Positions 1 through 7,496 of a DNA stretch of 23,607 nt are shown piece after piece. Every line of letters begins with the position of its first letter. The stretch's first letter is position 1. A program made the translations under genes and the position numbers. Under the pieces are notes generated by a model that did not search any database, was not told the origin of the DNA, and saw nothing but the letters and a program-made list of their open reading frames with translations. This DNA is from JBJXFK01 sp046155505 (GTDB taxonomy: Bacteria > Planctomycetota > Phycisphaerae > UBA1845 > Fen-1342), in contig JBJXFK010000299.1 in the NCBI GenBank assembly GCA_046155505.1, forward strand, positions 1 through 23,607, read 5' to 3'.

Positions 1-1298
1 CGTTGAATGAGCATCAGTTCGCGCAGCGGGATGTGGCTCGTGCGTTCCAGCTTGCGGGCCTCGCGTTCGAGTTCGTTCACCTTGCGCACATACGCGGCAA
101 AACTCATGTCGCGCTCGCGTTGATAGCGGCGATTGAGCCATTGCCAGATGAAAAACAGCCCGCCCGCAACCGCCGCACCGATGCTGACCGATTTCTCCCA
201 GTAGTCCAGCAGGTCGCCCGCGATGATCGGCTTGGTGCGCTGCAGGTACGCACGCGTGCCGGCGTGCAACTCGAATTCGGGCGGCAGCGCAAGCAGCGAT
301 GGATCGAGCGGCGGCCGCGCGATGCGCACCATGTCGGTCGAGAACAGAATCGTCAGCAGCCGCTGCACCGCTTCATCCGAAACGCGCGCGTTTGCGATCA
401 GCAGCAGCCGCGTGCCGAGCGTGCGCGTGGGTGTTGCCGGCACGTCGGGATCGACGCTGTACGCGAATGGCGGGATTTCGGTTTCGTAAACATTCGCGCG
501 TTCAACCGACACCATTTCGCGGGTGGTGGCTGCGGCTGCGGCGCTCGAAATCATCGCCGGTTGGGCCATTTCGCGAAGTGCGTCGAGCGAGAACGCCTCG
601 CTGAACGGCAGCGGAACGAGCCGATAGTCGAATTCGCGCACCAGGCGTCGAATCGTCGGCGACGGCATCGCTGACACGAGAAACACCGCGTCGGGCGCGT
701 CGGTGCGTGTGGTGATGCGGTCGAGATCGTCCGGGCCGAGCGTCGTGAGTCGGATCCGCGCGTCGCTCGTTTCGCCCAGCGGCAGCACGCCGGCGAACCA
801 GAGCACTTCGAGCGCGAGGCGATAGGTGCCGCTGCCGGGGTCGCCGATGTTTACGGTGTGTTCGCGCAGTGCTTCGAGGTTGGCGGTGACGGCTGCGGCG
901 AATTCGGCTTTGGCGACCAGATGCAGCGGCTCGACTTGCAGCGCGGCGACTTGCCGGAGCTTCGCCTGCGGACCGATCGCCAGGCCGCCCTGCACGAGCG
1001 CGACATCGACTCGGCCGGCAACAATTGCGGCAATCGCGTCGCGCGAGCCGCGTGTTTCGATCATGTCGATCGTCAGTCCGGTTGCGCGGGCGCGCTGCAT
1101 GAGCAGCTCGGCAAAGGCGTGGCGTAATCCGCCGCGCGAACCGGCGGTGATGGTGAGCGAGTGCATGCCGCTGCGGCTAGGTATGAGCGACCAGGCGAGA
1201 AAGAGCAGGCACGCGATCGCGCCGGCCAGCAAGATGCGATCGCTGCGAAAGCCGCGCGGCGTCGGCGATGGAATCGGTGCCGAAGCTGGACTGCTCAA
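1..1298 (-). CDS. TAXI-family TRAP transporter solute-binding protein (3' end outside window)
   Basis: My translation of the minus strand gives 432 codons running off the left edge. Residues 22-39 form a hydrophobic N-terminal anchor. The sequence then reads ITAGSRGGLRHAFAELL, followed further on by GRVDVALVQGGLA and GDPGSGTYRLALEVL, the pattern of TAXI/NMT1-type binding proteins that capture small organic acids outside the cytoplasmic membrane. A second hydrophobic segment near residues 365-385, followed by a basic, charged tail, matches TAXI proteins with a C-terminal membrane helix. No ATG is available. I chose TTG at 1298 because GGAG lies 7 nt upstream; a GTG overlapping the end of mnmA is an alternative. 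It follows mnmA by about 55 nt and is probably co-transcribed. No DctM-type permease is visible, though it could lie beyond the edge. The family call is firm; the substrate is unknown. Confidence 0.85.
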   Translation of the reverse strand, partial: MSSPASAPIPSPTPRGFRSDRILLAGAIACLLFLAWSLIPSRSGMHSLTITAGSRGGLRHAFAELLMQRARATGLTIDMIETRGSRDAIAAIVAGRVDVALVQGGLAIGPQAKLRQVAALQVEPLHLVAKAEFAAAVTANLEALREHTVNIGDPGSGTYRLALEVLWFAGVLPLGETSDARIRLTTLGPDDLDRITTRTDAPDAVFLVSAMPSPTIRRLVREFDYRLVPLPFSEAFSLDALREMAQPAMISSAAAAATTREMVSVERANVYETEIPPFAYSVDPDVPATPTRTLGTRLLLIANARVSDEAVQRLLTILFSTDMVRIARPPLDPSLLALPPEFELHAGTRAYLQRTKPIIAGDLLDYWEKSVSIGAAVAGGLFFIWQWLNRRYQRERDMSFAAYVRKVNELEREARKLERTSHIPLRELMLIQ

Positions 1299-1353
1299 GT
1301 GGTTGCTCCGCCGACGGTATGGGTGGCGCGGTGCGACTTTGTGTGCGCGATTG

Positions 1354-2583
1354 TCACGACGGAATTGCCTCACGAATCCAGCCGCCGCCGATGGCGAGAT
1401 CGCCGTCGTAGAAGACCGCGGCCTGGCCGGGCGTGACGGCGGGTTGCGGCGTGTCGAAGCGGGCTTCGACATGACCGCTATCCAGAACGGTGATGGTGCC
1501 CGGCGTCGGCGTGTGCATGTGGCGAATCTTGATCAGGGCCGGCACCGCGGCACCGACCGGCGGCGGAGCGCTGAGCCAGTTGATCGCATCGGCGATGAGG
1601 CCGGGGCTGCTCAGTTCGTCGCGCGGGCCGACCGTGACGGTGTTGGTCAGCACGTTGAGCTGCGTGACGTAGTAGGGCTTGCCCATCGCAATGCCCAGTC
1701 CGTGCCGCTGGCCGATCGTGTATGCGGCGACGCCGTCGTGTTGCCCGACGACGCGGCCGCTCGCGTCGCGCATCTCGCCGGGTTGGAGTAAGTCGGGGCG
1801 GCGCTTTTGCACGAGCTGGCGATAGTCATTATTCGGCACGAAGCAGATTTCCTGACTGTCGGGCTTGTCATGCACGCGCAGCCCGAGCGTCGCCGCGATG
1901 GCGCGAACGTCGGCTTTGTCCGCGATATCGCCGATGGGGAACATGCAGCGGGCGAGGTCTTCGCGGCGAATGCCGAAAAGTACGTACGACTGATCCTTGG
2001 CCGTGTTGACGCCGCGCGCGAGGCGGGCGTTGCCGGCGTCGGTGCGAATGATGCGCGCGTAGTGGCCGGTTGCGACGAATTCGGCGTCCATCATGTCGGC
2101 ATAGCGCAGCAACTTGCCGAATTTCAAGTGGATATTGCACATGACGCAGGGATTGGGCGTGCGGGCCTGGCCATATTCGTTCACGAAGTAGTCGATGATG
2201 CGGTCGAAGTCCTTCTCGAAATTCAGCGCGTAAAACGGAATGTCGAGCCGGGCGGCGATCGTGCGCGCGTCCATCGCATCGGTGGCCGAGCAGCAGCCGT
2301 GCTTGAGACGGCGTGGTGCGGGTAGCGATCGGGCCTCCGTGTCCGACGGCGAATCGCACGGCGAGTAGGGTGGGCATTGCCCACCACTTCCCGGGTCCAC
2401 ATCAAACGCAGCCGAGGGCGGCTGCTCTACGGCGCACGAAGCCGGGGGCGGCTGCTCCACATTGGCACCGACGCGCATGAACACGCCGACGCAGTCGTAC
2501 CCTCGCTCCTTGAGCAGGCACGCCGCCACCGAGGAATCGACGCCGCCGGACATGGCGACGATGACTTTGCCGTTTCGCGACAT
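1354..2583 (-). CDS. mnmA: tRNA-specific 2-thiouridylase MnmA with an expanded, repeat-derived loop
   Basis: MnmA uses ATP and a persulfide relay to thiolate U34 of Lys, Glu and Gln tRNAs in the cytoplasm. The 409-residue product has the PP-loop SGGVDSS (residues 12-18), the catalytic cysteine in TPNPCVMCN (C146), the partner cysteine in SQEICFVPNND (C247), and the GHYAR and KDQSYVLF motifs. The ATG at 2583 starts MSRNGKVIVAMSGG, the usual family N-terminus; a TTG nine codons upstream is less likely, and neither has a strong ribosome site. Residues about 42-92, between GVFMRVG and KHGCCSATDA, are an extra segment of low-complexity Pro/Cys/Ser-rich sequence. This loop is variable in planctomycete MnmA proteins as I recall them, but here its DNA consists of interspersed repeat modules also found elsewhere in the window. 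All catalytic motifs are intact and the frame is open, so the gene looks functional. Confidence 0.96.
   Translation of the reverse strand: MSRNGKVIVAMSGGVDSSVAACLLKERGYDCVGVFMRVGANVEQPPPASCAVEQPPSAAFDVDPGSGGQCPPYSPCDSPSDTEARSLPAPRRLKHGCCSATDAMDARTIAARLDIPFYALNFEKDFDRIIDYFVNEYGQARTPNPCVMCNIHLKFGKLLRYADMMDAEFVATGHYARIIRTDAGNARLARGVNTAKDQSYVLFGIRREDLARCMFPIGDIADKADVRAIAATLGLRVHDKPDSQEICFVPNNDYRQLVQKRRPDLLQPGEMRDASGRVVGQHDGVAAYTIGQRHGLGIAMGKPYYVTQLNVLTNTVTVGPRDELSSPGLIADAINWLSAPPPVGAAVPALIKIRHMHTPTPGTITVLDSGHVEARFDTPQPAVTPGQAAVFYDGDLAIGGGWIREAIPS
2322..2460. repeat. Mosaic of interspersed palindromic repeats, in frame inside mnmA
   Basis: Three kinds of module lie side by side. Positions 2446-2460 and 2416-2430 hold two copies of GGGCGGCTGCTCYAC, also found at 18229-18243. 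Positions 2369-2385 are the near-perfect palindrome GGTGGGCATTGCCCACC. Positions 2325-2352 match 6951-6978 over 28 bp with one mismatch (unit beginning GCGATCGGRCCTCCGTG). The block coincides with the extra loop of MnmA and keeps its frame open. This resembles protein-coding palindromic elements such as those of Rickettsia in behaviour, but I do not recognise the family. Confidence 0.8.
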
Positions 2584-2743
2584 CGCTGGGATTCTAGTGT
2601 ATTGCCTCAAGAGAATCGCGGACGATCAACTCGGGGGAGCATCTGCCGGAGGCTGATCCTCCCCAATCCCGCAAATGACAACTGACGGAGCACGAGCGTG
2701 CGCGTCGGGTTCGGATCGTTAGCGAGATCGCCGGCTACATCGA

Positions 2744-2794
2744 AACAACGAAACCACCGCGGCTCGCCCTTCGGGCCGCGGTGGTTTCTTTGTT
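2744..2794 (-). terminator. Strong rho-independent-type hairpin after the 2816-3262 gene
   Basis: The arms 2744-2763 and 2775-2794 are 20 nt long with a single mismatch (core GAAACCACCGCGGC / GCCGCGGTGGTTTC) and an 11-nt loop. It begins about 20 nt past the stop of the minus-strand gene ending at 2816. T-rich sequence flanks the stem in both directions, so it may act bidirectionally and shield mnmA from read-through. Confidence 0.8.
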
Positions 2795-2815
2795 GCGGGC
2801 CTGTCTTCCGGACCT

Positions 2816-3262
2816 CTAGTCTTCAACCGCCGTGCGAATCGCTTCGAGCGCGCCGCGGCGGGCCTCGTTCACCGTTTGAATCGCCGTGCGGCCCGCGCCG
2901 CGCACCGATTCGACCAGCTCATCCGACGCTTCCAGCCGCTCGAGCGCCTGCACGCAGCGGCGGGCCATGCGCTGCAACTCGGCCACGCAGCGCTCGGCAC
3001 CCGTGTTCACAGCACGCGCGCCGGCTCGCGCCGCACGCATCGCGCCCTCGGCAGTACCGTCGGCTTGCAGTTCATTGACCCGTGTGGCGACGTTGCCACC
3101 CAGTGTCGCCAAGTGCTCGGCACATCGCGTCGACTTGGTCTCCAGCGCACTGATGCAGTTCGCGGCCAACGTGGCCGGGTCCGGCTGGGCGAACACCGGC
3201 GTCGCCATCGCGCCCAGCACCAACAAACAAAGCACGTTTCGAAGCGAGCGAGTCGCGGTCAT
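2816..3262 (-). CDS. Small secreted alpha-helical protein with two Cys-x10-Cys pairs
   Basis: The product has 148 residues. The ATG at 3262 was chosen over a longer upstream reading because GGAGG lies 6 nt before it and it starts a clean signal peptide (MTATRSLRNVLCLLVLGAMA, cleavage after VFA-Q near residue 26). The mature part is almost entirely helix-forming, rich in Ala, Arg and Glu. It has four cysteines at 36, 47, 92 and 103, giving two pairs with identical 11-residue spacing in two helices, as expected for a disulfide-tied helical hairpin outside the cytoplasm. I do not recognise the family. It stands alone, with a strong terminator behind it and a structured leader region upstream. 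Confidence 0.85.
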   Translation of the reverse strand: MTATRSLRNVLCLLVLGAMATPVFAQPDPATLAANCISALETKSTRCAEHLATLGGNVATRVNELQADGTAEGAMRAARAGARAVNTGAERCVAELQRMARRCVQALERLEASDELVESVRGAGRTAIQTVNEARRGALEAIRTAVED

Positions 3263-3337
3263 CGTTGACCTCCAGCGGTGAGGGAAGTTTCGGACTTGCA
3301 GCCGCACATCCGGCTGACCAATTGGCACAACGCCGAC

Positions 3338-3393
3338 GGGCGGCGAGTATTTCCTGTGCCGTCGAAACTCGGCACCGAAATTCCACGCCGCCC
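3338..3393. other. Nested double stem-loop in the leader region of the 2816-3262 gene
   Basis: An outer stem GGGCGGCG (3338-3345) / CGCCGCCC (3386-3393) encloses an inner stem GTGCCG (3356-3361) / CGGCAC (3370-3375). Exactly 10 nt separate the stems on each side. It lies between two minus-strand genes, with no run of T that would make it a simple terminator. It could be a structured leader, a small repeat or a processing site; no known riboswitch was recognised. Confidence 0.4.
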
Positions 3394-3477
3394 GCCGTAC
3401 GACCGCTCCTGCTGGATTATTCACGCGGCGTTGCGGACAAGCTGCCCCGCACGCCGATGTCGCGCGACCCTCGCCGG

Positions 3478-5238
3478 TTACTGGCCAACGATAAACGCAT
3501 CGCCACCCGTCGCCCGAATCACCATCGGACGCGTGATGAGCAAATTCTCAAGGTAGGTGCCGCCGCCAACATACACCGTTTGCAAGCTGAAGCACGGCGG
3601 AGCACCGATCACCGCCGTCGCACGCCCAACCGCGCCCGGCCCATAGAACGGACAATCCGCGAATCCCTGTCCGCCGCCGAAGCACAACCCGCCCGGCTGC
3701 CCGACCGTCGTGTACGCATCCGCGGGCCGATCGATTATCCGAACCGAGCTGACCTCGTCGTCCAGATTGCCCAGGCCGCCCATGGCATGCGGCACGCCAT
3801 CGCCGATCAGCGCGATCGTGCCGCCAGCGTAGTTGTCATTTTCGTACAGGAAGCCAATTCGCCCCGGTGCGATCAACCACGCGACGCTCTCGGCTTCGTC
3901 TGTAAAGCCGTTTGTGTCCAGGGCGCGATCTTCGAAATTCGAAAGGTCATCCCAGTTGTCGAGACCGCGATCGACGTAGTCATACGTATAGCTTTGGCTC
4001 GAATGATCGCCCCATCCGTCGTGATTCTCATAGAGCGTAATCGTCCCGCCGCAGCCGGGGTCGGTCGGCAAACTCACATCGCGAAAGCGATACTCGCCCA
4101 TCCGCACCGAGCCGTTTGGCCCGTCGTTGTCGTGCTCGCCGCTATAGAGCAGCAACTGTCCGCTCGGGCTGACGTACACGCCGCCGGTCGCATCGAGGTC
4201 GCCGACGGTCGGCTCGGTCTGTCCGAGCAGCCGCCCGCGTACGCCGTCGATGTCGATGTTGCCGCTCGTCGCGTTGCGCACGCGGCACAGACTCGCGTAC
4301 CCGGTACCGATGCCGGCCGCGTTGTCGTCATCAAGGCCGACGATGTAGAGATCGCCGTCGTCGTCGCGGGCAAAGTTGATCGTCTGCCATTCGCGCCACG
4401 AATCGCGATCGGACTGATCCGGATCGTCGTCCTTGTCCCAGACGCGCAGCGTGGTCACGTCGGGCCCGAACGCCGGATCGCGCGGATCGGTTCCGTTCGA
4501 CCAATAGAAAAGCAGATCGTCGCCGCCGTCCAGATCGCCCCCTGTCATCAGGAACAGATAGAGCCCCGTATCAGGATCGCGCGTCACCGCCATGACACCG
4601 ACTTTGAACGACATCTCGACTTCCTTGATGAGCGCCGGGTTGGTCGGGATGCTCAGATCGACAATCAAGAACCCGCCCGCGCTCGGCTGATTCGGTGCCC
4701 ATCGATGCTCCACGGGCACAAACAGCACGTCCCCGACGACCTGCATCCCGCCTGGATGACACCACGCGGGCCAGGTGCGGCCATTGCGATCGGTCGAGCT
4801 GCCGTTCAACCGAATGCTGCGCGTGCCGCGATCACTGCCCGGTGGCGTGGAATCCTCAAATCGCGCGTCACGGCGCAGCCGATTTGAGCGCATGCGCTCG
4901 CCGTCGTTGTCGCGCGAGTCAAACTGCACGACCAGCAATTCGCCCGGATTGTCGGGATCACTCGCGCACGAAATTGTCGCGTTTCCGCTGCGGCTCATGA
5001 TGAAAACCGGTCGGCCATTCGTGTCGCTGATCCGCACCATGCCCTGATAGTGCTTGCACAGCGACGCATCGCTGCCCACACCGAGATTGAACCCGAGCGG
5101 TTCCGCATGGGCATTCAAGCCGCCAAACTGCCGCTCGATGTCGTTGACCCAGTATTCATTCGGCAGTGGCTGCCCCACCGAAACGCCGCACGTCACGATG
5201 CATGCCGCTGCGAGGATGATCGAGTGGTTCGATTTCAC
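3478..5238 (-). CDS. Secreted protein with a beta/gamma-crystallin-like calcium-binding domain
   Basis: The product has 586 residues. Translation starts at a GTG at 5238 with AAAGGA 7 nt upstream, followed by a signal peptide (MKSNHSIILAAACIVTCGVSVG). Residues about 30-390 contain many Asp/Gly-rich turns (GGDLDGGDDLL, DKDDDPDQSDRD) and phrases such as GGFLIVDLSIPTNPALIKEV, suggesting a repeated-blade beta-propeller with LVIVD-like repeats. Residues about 399-500 fit a beta/gamma-crystallin unit: ITLYENHDGWGD, then IGFLYENDNYAGGTI, then NLDDEVSSVRI, where the last carries the D/N-x-x-S-S calcium clamp. The C-terminal 40 residues (GGTYLENLLITRP) look like a single coil of a pectate-lyase-type beta helix and may be the remnant of a longer domain. 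Export and the crystallin motif are visible in the sequence; the substrate or ligand is unknown. Confidence 0.85.
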   Translation of the reverse strand: MKSNHSIILAAACIVTCGVSVGQPLPNEYWVNDIERQFGGLNAHAEPLGFNLGVGSDASLCKHYQGMVRISDTNGRPVFIMSRSGNATISCASDPDNPGELLVVQFDSRDNDGERMRSNRLRRDARFEDSTPPGSDRGTRSIRLNGSSTDRNGRTWPAWCHPGGMQVVGDVLFVPVEHRWAPNQPSAGGFLIVDLSIPTNPALIKEVEMSFKVGVMAVTRDPDTGLYLFLMTGGDLDGGDDLLFYWSNGTDPRDPAFGPDVTTLRVWDKDDDPDQSDRDSWREWQTINFARDDDGDLYIVGLDDDNAAGIGTGYASLCRVRNATSGNIDIDGVRGRLLGQTEPTVGDLDATGGVYVSPSGQLLLYSGEHDNDGPNGSVRMGEYRFRDVSLPTDPGCGGTITLYENHDGWGDHSSQSYTYDYVDRGLDNWDDLSNFEDRALDTNGFTDEAESVAWLIAPGRIGFLYENDNYAGGTIALIGDGVPHAMGGLGNLDDEVSSVRIIDRPADAYTTVGQPGGLCFGGGQGFADCPFYGPGAVGRATAVIGAPPCFSLQTVYVGGGTYLENLLITRPMVIRATGGDAFIVGQ

Positions 5239-5265
5239 TTGTCGGTCCTTTGAGTGTCATGGAGC

Positions 5266-5319
5266 ACCGCGGCCCCCCGCGGTTCTTCATGGAGAGCAGC
5301 CGCCTTCGGCTGCTTTTTT
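5266..5319. repeat. Two tandem GC-rich hairpin repeat modules
   Basis: Two hairpins follow one another, each preceded by CATGGAG: ACCGCGG-CCCC-CCGCGGT (5266-5283) and AGCAGCCG-CCTT-CGGCTGCT (5295-5314), the second followed by six T counting the final stem base. The second shares its design with hairpins inside mnmA and at 18251-18270. Read on the plus strand it looks like a terminator, but no plus-strand gene precedes it, so I call it a repeat. Confidence 0.6.
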
Positions 5320-5409
5320 GGGGTTCAGGGTTCAGCGTTCGGGTTCAGGTTGCCAAAGGCGTGGATCTCTTCACTCCGTGCCTTCGTGCCTCGGTGCCTG
5401 CGTGCCTCT
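5319..5409. repeat. Short-period arrays: GGTTCAG-type and GTGCCTYC octamers
   Basis: Positions 5319-5352 hold about four degenerate copies of a GGTTCAG heptamer. Positions 5378-5409 are four consecutive octamers, GTGCCTTC, GTGCCTCG, GTGCCTGC and GTGCCTCT. The array ends immediately before the 3' end of the minus-strand fibre-like gene. Confidence 0.75.
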
Positions 5410-5416
5410 CACTCAC

Positions 5417-6826
5417 TCACTGCAAATTCACCAGCACCAGCACAAGCCCCCGCCCACTCTCAAGTGATGACATCGCCTTGCCGATGATCGCCCCGCCCGC
5501 GCGATCCCGATCACTCGCCCGCATCGCGTGCCCTGGCGTATCCGACGTCGTCAGCAAATCACCCGCCACGACGCTGCCGCCCGCGTCCGCATCGACAAAG
5601 CACCACACCCGTCCGGTCATCGCCACCGGGTGCTTGCCATCGGCCACGCTCCCGGCCTGCGTAAGTGTCAAGCCGACATTCACGCCGTTCGCCCCACTGA
5701 TGATGCCCGCCACGCGCGTGTCATACGCCCGATTCGCAATCCGCAACTCGCCGACCTTCGACGGGTCGATGCTCACCACCATCCCGGCTTCGACTTTGGA
5801 TGTTGTCCCGGCGAGCAGGGATTGGACTTCGGATTCGGCGTCCGCAGCGTCGGCCTCCGTGCCTTCGTGCCTCCGTGCCTCCGTGCCTTGATTCACGTTG
5901 AACGGCTCCGCGATGTCGCTCCCACCTGTGATGTGCAACACGCTCGTTTGCAGCACACCCGAAACGCTCGCCGTCGAACTCTCGACGTGCAATGCCTTCA
6001 CGTTGCCCGCAACGTCCAACGTCGCGGTCGGATTGCTCGTGCCGATGCCGATCTGGCCACCCGGCTCAAAGAACATCCGCGTCGGATCACCCGCGACCGC
6101 CTCGCCAAAATTCAATCCGCCGTTCTCCAGGCTCATGAACCAGCGCGTGTTCCCGCTGCTCACCTGAAACGACATGAGATCGAGTCCAGTGTCAGTCGCC
6201 GCAATCGACAGCGGTCGGTCCGGCGTTGTCGTCCGAACGCCCACAAACCCGCTTGACGTGACCGAAAGCCGCGCGTTGTTGCCGTCATTGAGCCGAAACA
6301 CACCATCGCCGCCGCTCAGAAAGTCATACGCCCGCCCCTGCGCACTGGTCGATTGCAAACGCAAGCCCGCATCGGGCCCCGCCGCCACATGCAGCGTCCG
6401 CGCGGGCGTCGCTGTGCCAATGCCGATGCTGTTGCCCGCACCAATGCTGATTCCGCGAGTGTTGAGCGAAAATGCCGCATAGGGCGTCGACGCAATCGCC
6501 TGCCGCGGCGTCAGCGTCTCGCCATTGATCGCGATCTCGACCCAGCGTTGTTGTCCGTTGAAAGCCGACGTGCCGAAGTTGAGCGCCGCCGTGAACAGCC
6601 CATCGACGAACGTCACGCCCGCGACGGCCTGCACGGCGATCGGCGTCCCGTTTTGGGCGACGTCAAAGAGCCGAAACTCGGCGTCGAACGTGCCGTTGAC
6701 CGGTTCGTCTGCCTGCCGAAGTTGACCCTGATAGGTGAACGCCGCGGTCTGCGATTGCCCGAGCGCAACAGCGGGTCCGAGAATCGCGACCATCCCAACC
6801 ACAGCCAGCGGTGCAAAACGTTTCAT
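5417..6826 (-). CDS. Secreted fibre-like surface protein with GIGT..P repeats
   Basis: The product has 469 residues. The ATG at 6826 has GGAG 6 nt upstream and opens a signal peptide (MKRFAPLAVVGMVAILGPAV). The N-terminal head (FTYQGQLRQADEPVNGTFD) is the FxYQGxL domain common in secreted planctomycete proteins. Then come repeats of the type SIGIGTATPARTLHV, VGVRTTTPDRPLSI and IGIGTSNPTATLDVAG, as in trimeric tail-fibre and tail-spike shafts. The C-terminal region from GGSDIAEPFNV through VAGIISGANGVNVGLTLTQ to GLVLVLVNLQ is a conserved terminal domain of such proteins. Residues about 313-330 (GTEARRHEGTEADAADAES) sit in a variable linker and are encoded by an octamer repeat array, giving an in-frame repeat insertion. 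It is probably an outer-surface or adhesion protein. The upstream gap contains no obvious partner gene. Confidence 0.88.
   Translation of the reverse strand: MKRFAPLAVVGMVAILGPAVALGQSQTAAFTYQGQLRQADEPVNGTFDAEFRLFDVAQNGTPIAVQAVAGVTFVDGLFTAALNFGTSAFNGQQRWVEIAINGETLTPRQAIASTPYAAFSLNTRGISIGAGNSIGIGTATPARTLHVAAGPDAGLRLQSTSAQGRAYDFLSGGDGVFRLNDGNNARLSVTSSGFVGVRTTTPDRPLSIAATDTGLDLMSFQVSSGNTRWFMSLENGGLNFGEAVAGDPTRMFFEPGGQIGIGTSNPTATLDVAGNVKALHVESSTASVSGVLQTSVLHITGGSDIAEPFNVNQGTEARRHEGTEADAADAESEVQSLLAGTTSKVEAGMVVSIDPSKVGELRIANRAYDTRVAGIISGANGVNVGLTLTQAGSVADGKHPVAMTGRVWCFVDADAGGSVVAGDLLTTSDTPGHAMRASDRDRAGGAIIGKAMSSLESGRGLVLVLVNLQ
5860..5891. repeat. GTGCCTYC octamer array, in frame inside the fibre-like gene
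   Basis: Four perfect-length octamers (GTGCCTTC, GTGCCTCC, GTGCCTCC, GTGCCTTG) lie inside the coding region and are translated as part of the linker. The same octamer type lies just beyond the gene's 3' end at 5378-5409. Confidence 0.85.
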
Positions 6827-6950
6827 GGCGGTCTCCTGCGTGACGAATTCCATCCCGAGCGACGGCCGGTGCCGCCTTCAATGGGATACACGCAACGCGG
6901 GCCGCGAACTCCTATCCGACCGGCGAAAAAGTTGGCCGCGCGGGTAGGTG

Positions 6951-6978
6951 GCGATCGGACCTCCGTGTCCGACGGCGA
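6951..6978. repeat. 28-bp copy of an mnmA-borne repeat module
   Basis: It matches 2325-2352 in the same orientation with a single A/G difference (core CCTCCGTGTCCGACGGCGA). Here it is intergenic, whereas in mnmA it is coding. Confidence 0.85.
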
Positions 6979-7120
6979 GCGCAGCGAGCCGAAGCCGAGC
7001 AAGACGCGCAAGCGAGGTCTTCGCGTGCGATCGCACAGAGCCCTGGCTTACGCGGAACGTGGATCGGTGCCCGCATCCGTCGATACGCGCACGGTCCGAA
7101 CGAGAGGGTGCGTCGACTCT

Positions 7121-7268
7121 GCATCCTGCCCATCCTGCATATCCTGTTGAATCCCCGTCAGACAGAGGCGTCGTCGCTCGCGATTTCTTCGGCGAACGGC
7201 CGGCGATTCTTTGCAGCGAAGAAAGACTTGAACAAGACGAGCAGGATGAACAGGATGAACAGAATAGG
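7121..7268. repeat. Inverted pair of ATCCTGTTC-type nonamer arrays
   Basis: Positions 7121-7153 carry CATCCTGCC, CATCCTGCA and TATCCTGTT units. Positions 7236-7268 carry the opposite orientation (AGGATGAAC twice, then AGAATAGG). Between them, TTTCTTCG and CGAAGAAAG form a further inner inverted pair, so the whole block could fold as one long imperfect stem. Confidence 0.6.
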
Positions 7269-7439
7269 AATCGTAACGACGGATTTTGGCACCGCGTGAC
7301 TGCTTGCGTGACAGACTCCGTTCGGTGCCACCGTCCGTCGCCATTCCCGCGGTGAGAAGCGATCGGGTTGTCGATTGCGTGCGGTGACGTTCGTTGAGAC
7401 AATATGCCGAATGGGTCAAAAATGACGCGATCAACGTGC

Positions 7440-7479
7440 CTTCGTCGCTTCGTCGCTCCGTCGCCTGGTCGCTGCGTCT
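7440..7479. repeat. CTYCGTCG octamer array directly upstream of kdsC
   Basis: There are five consecutive octamers: CTTCGTCG twice, CTCCGTCG, CCTGGTCG and CTGCGTCT. The array ends about 8 nt before the GAGG ribosome site of kdsC. The same octamer is arrayed at 17673-17720. Confidence 0.8.
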
Positions 7480-7496
7480 CCGCATGAGGTCGTAAT

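Larger units (their letters stand above)
6827..7496. other. Repeat-filled intergenic region between divergent genes
   Basis: These 670 bp separate the divergent fibre-like gene and kdsC. Open frames here have no protein-like composition, and I see no gene. It holds a 28-bp copy of the mnmA repeat module (6951-6978), two opposed nonamer arrays (7121-7153, 7236-7268) and an octamer array (7440-7479). Promoters for both flanking genes must lie here, but I could not assign -35/-10 boxes with confidence. Confidence 0.6.

Noticed and set aside
3265..4887. 540-codon open frame on the plus strand
   Set aside because: It is antisense to the crystallin-domain gene, which has a signal peptide, ribosome site and calcium-binding motifs; this frame has none.
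5295..5319. Plus-strand rho-independent terminator (stem plus T run)
   Set aside because: No plus-strand gene lies upstream, and the hairpin belongs to a repeat family found at other sites.
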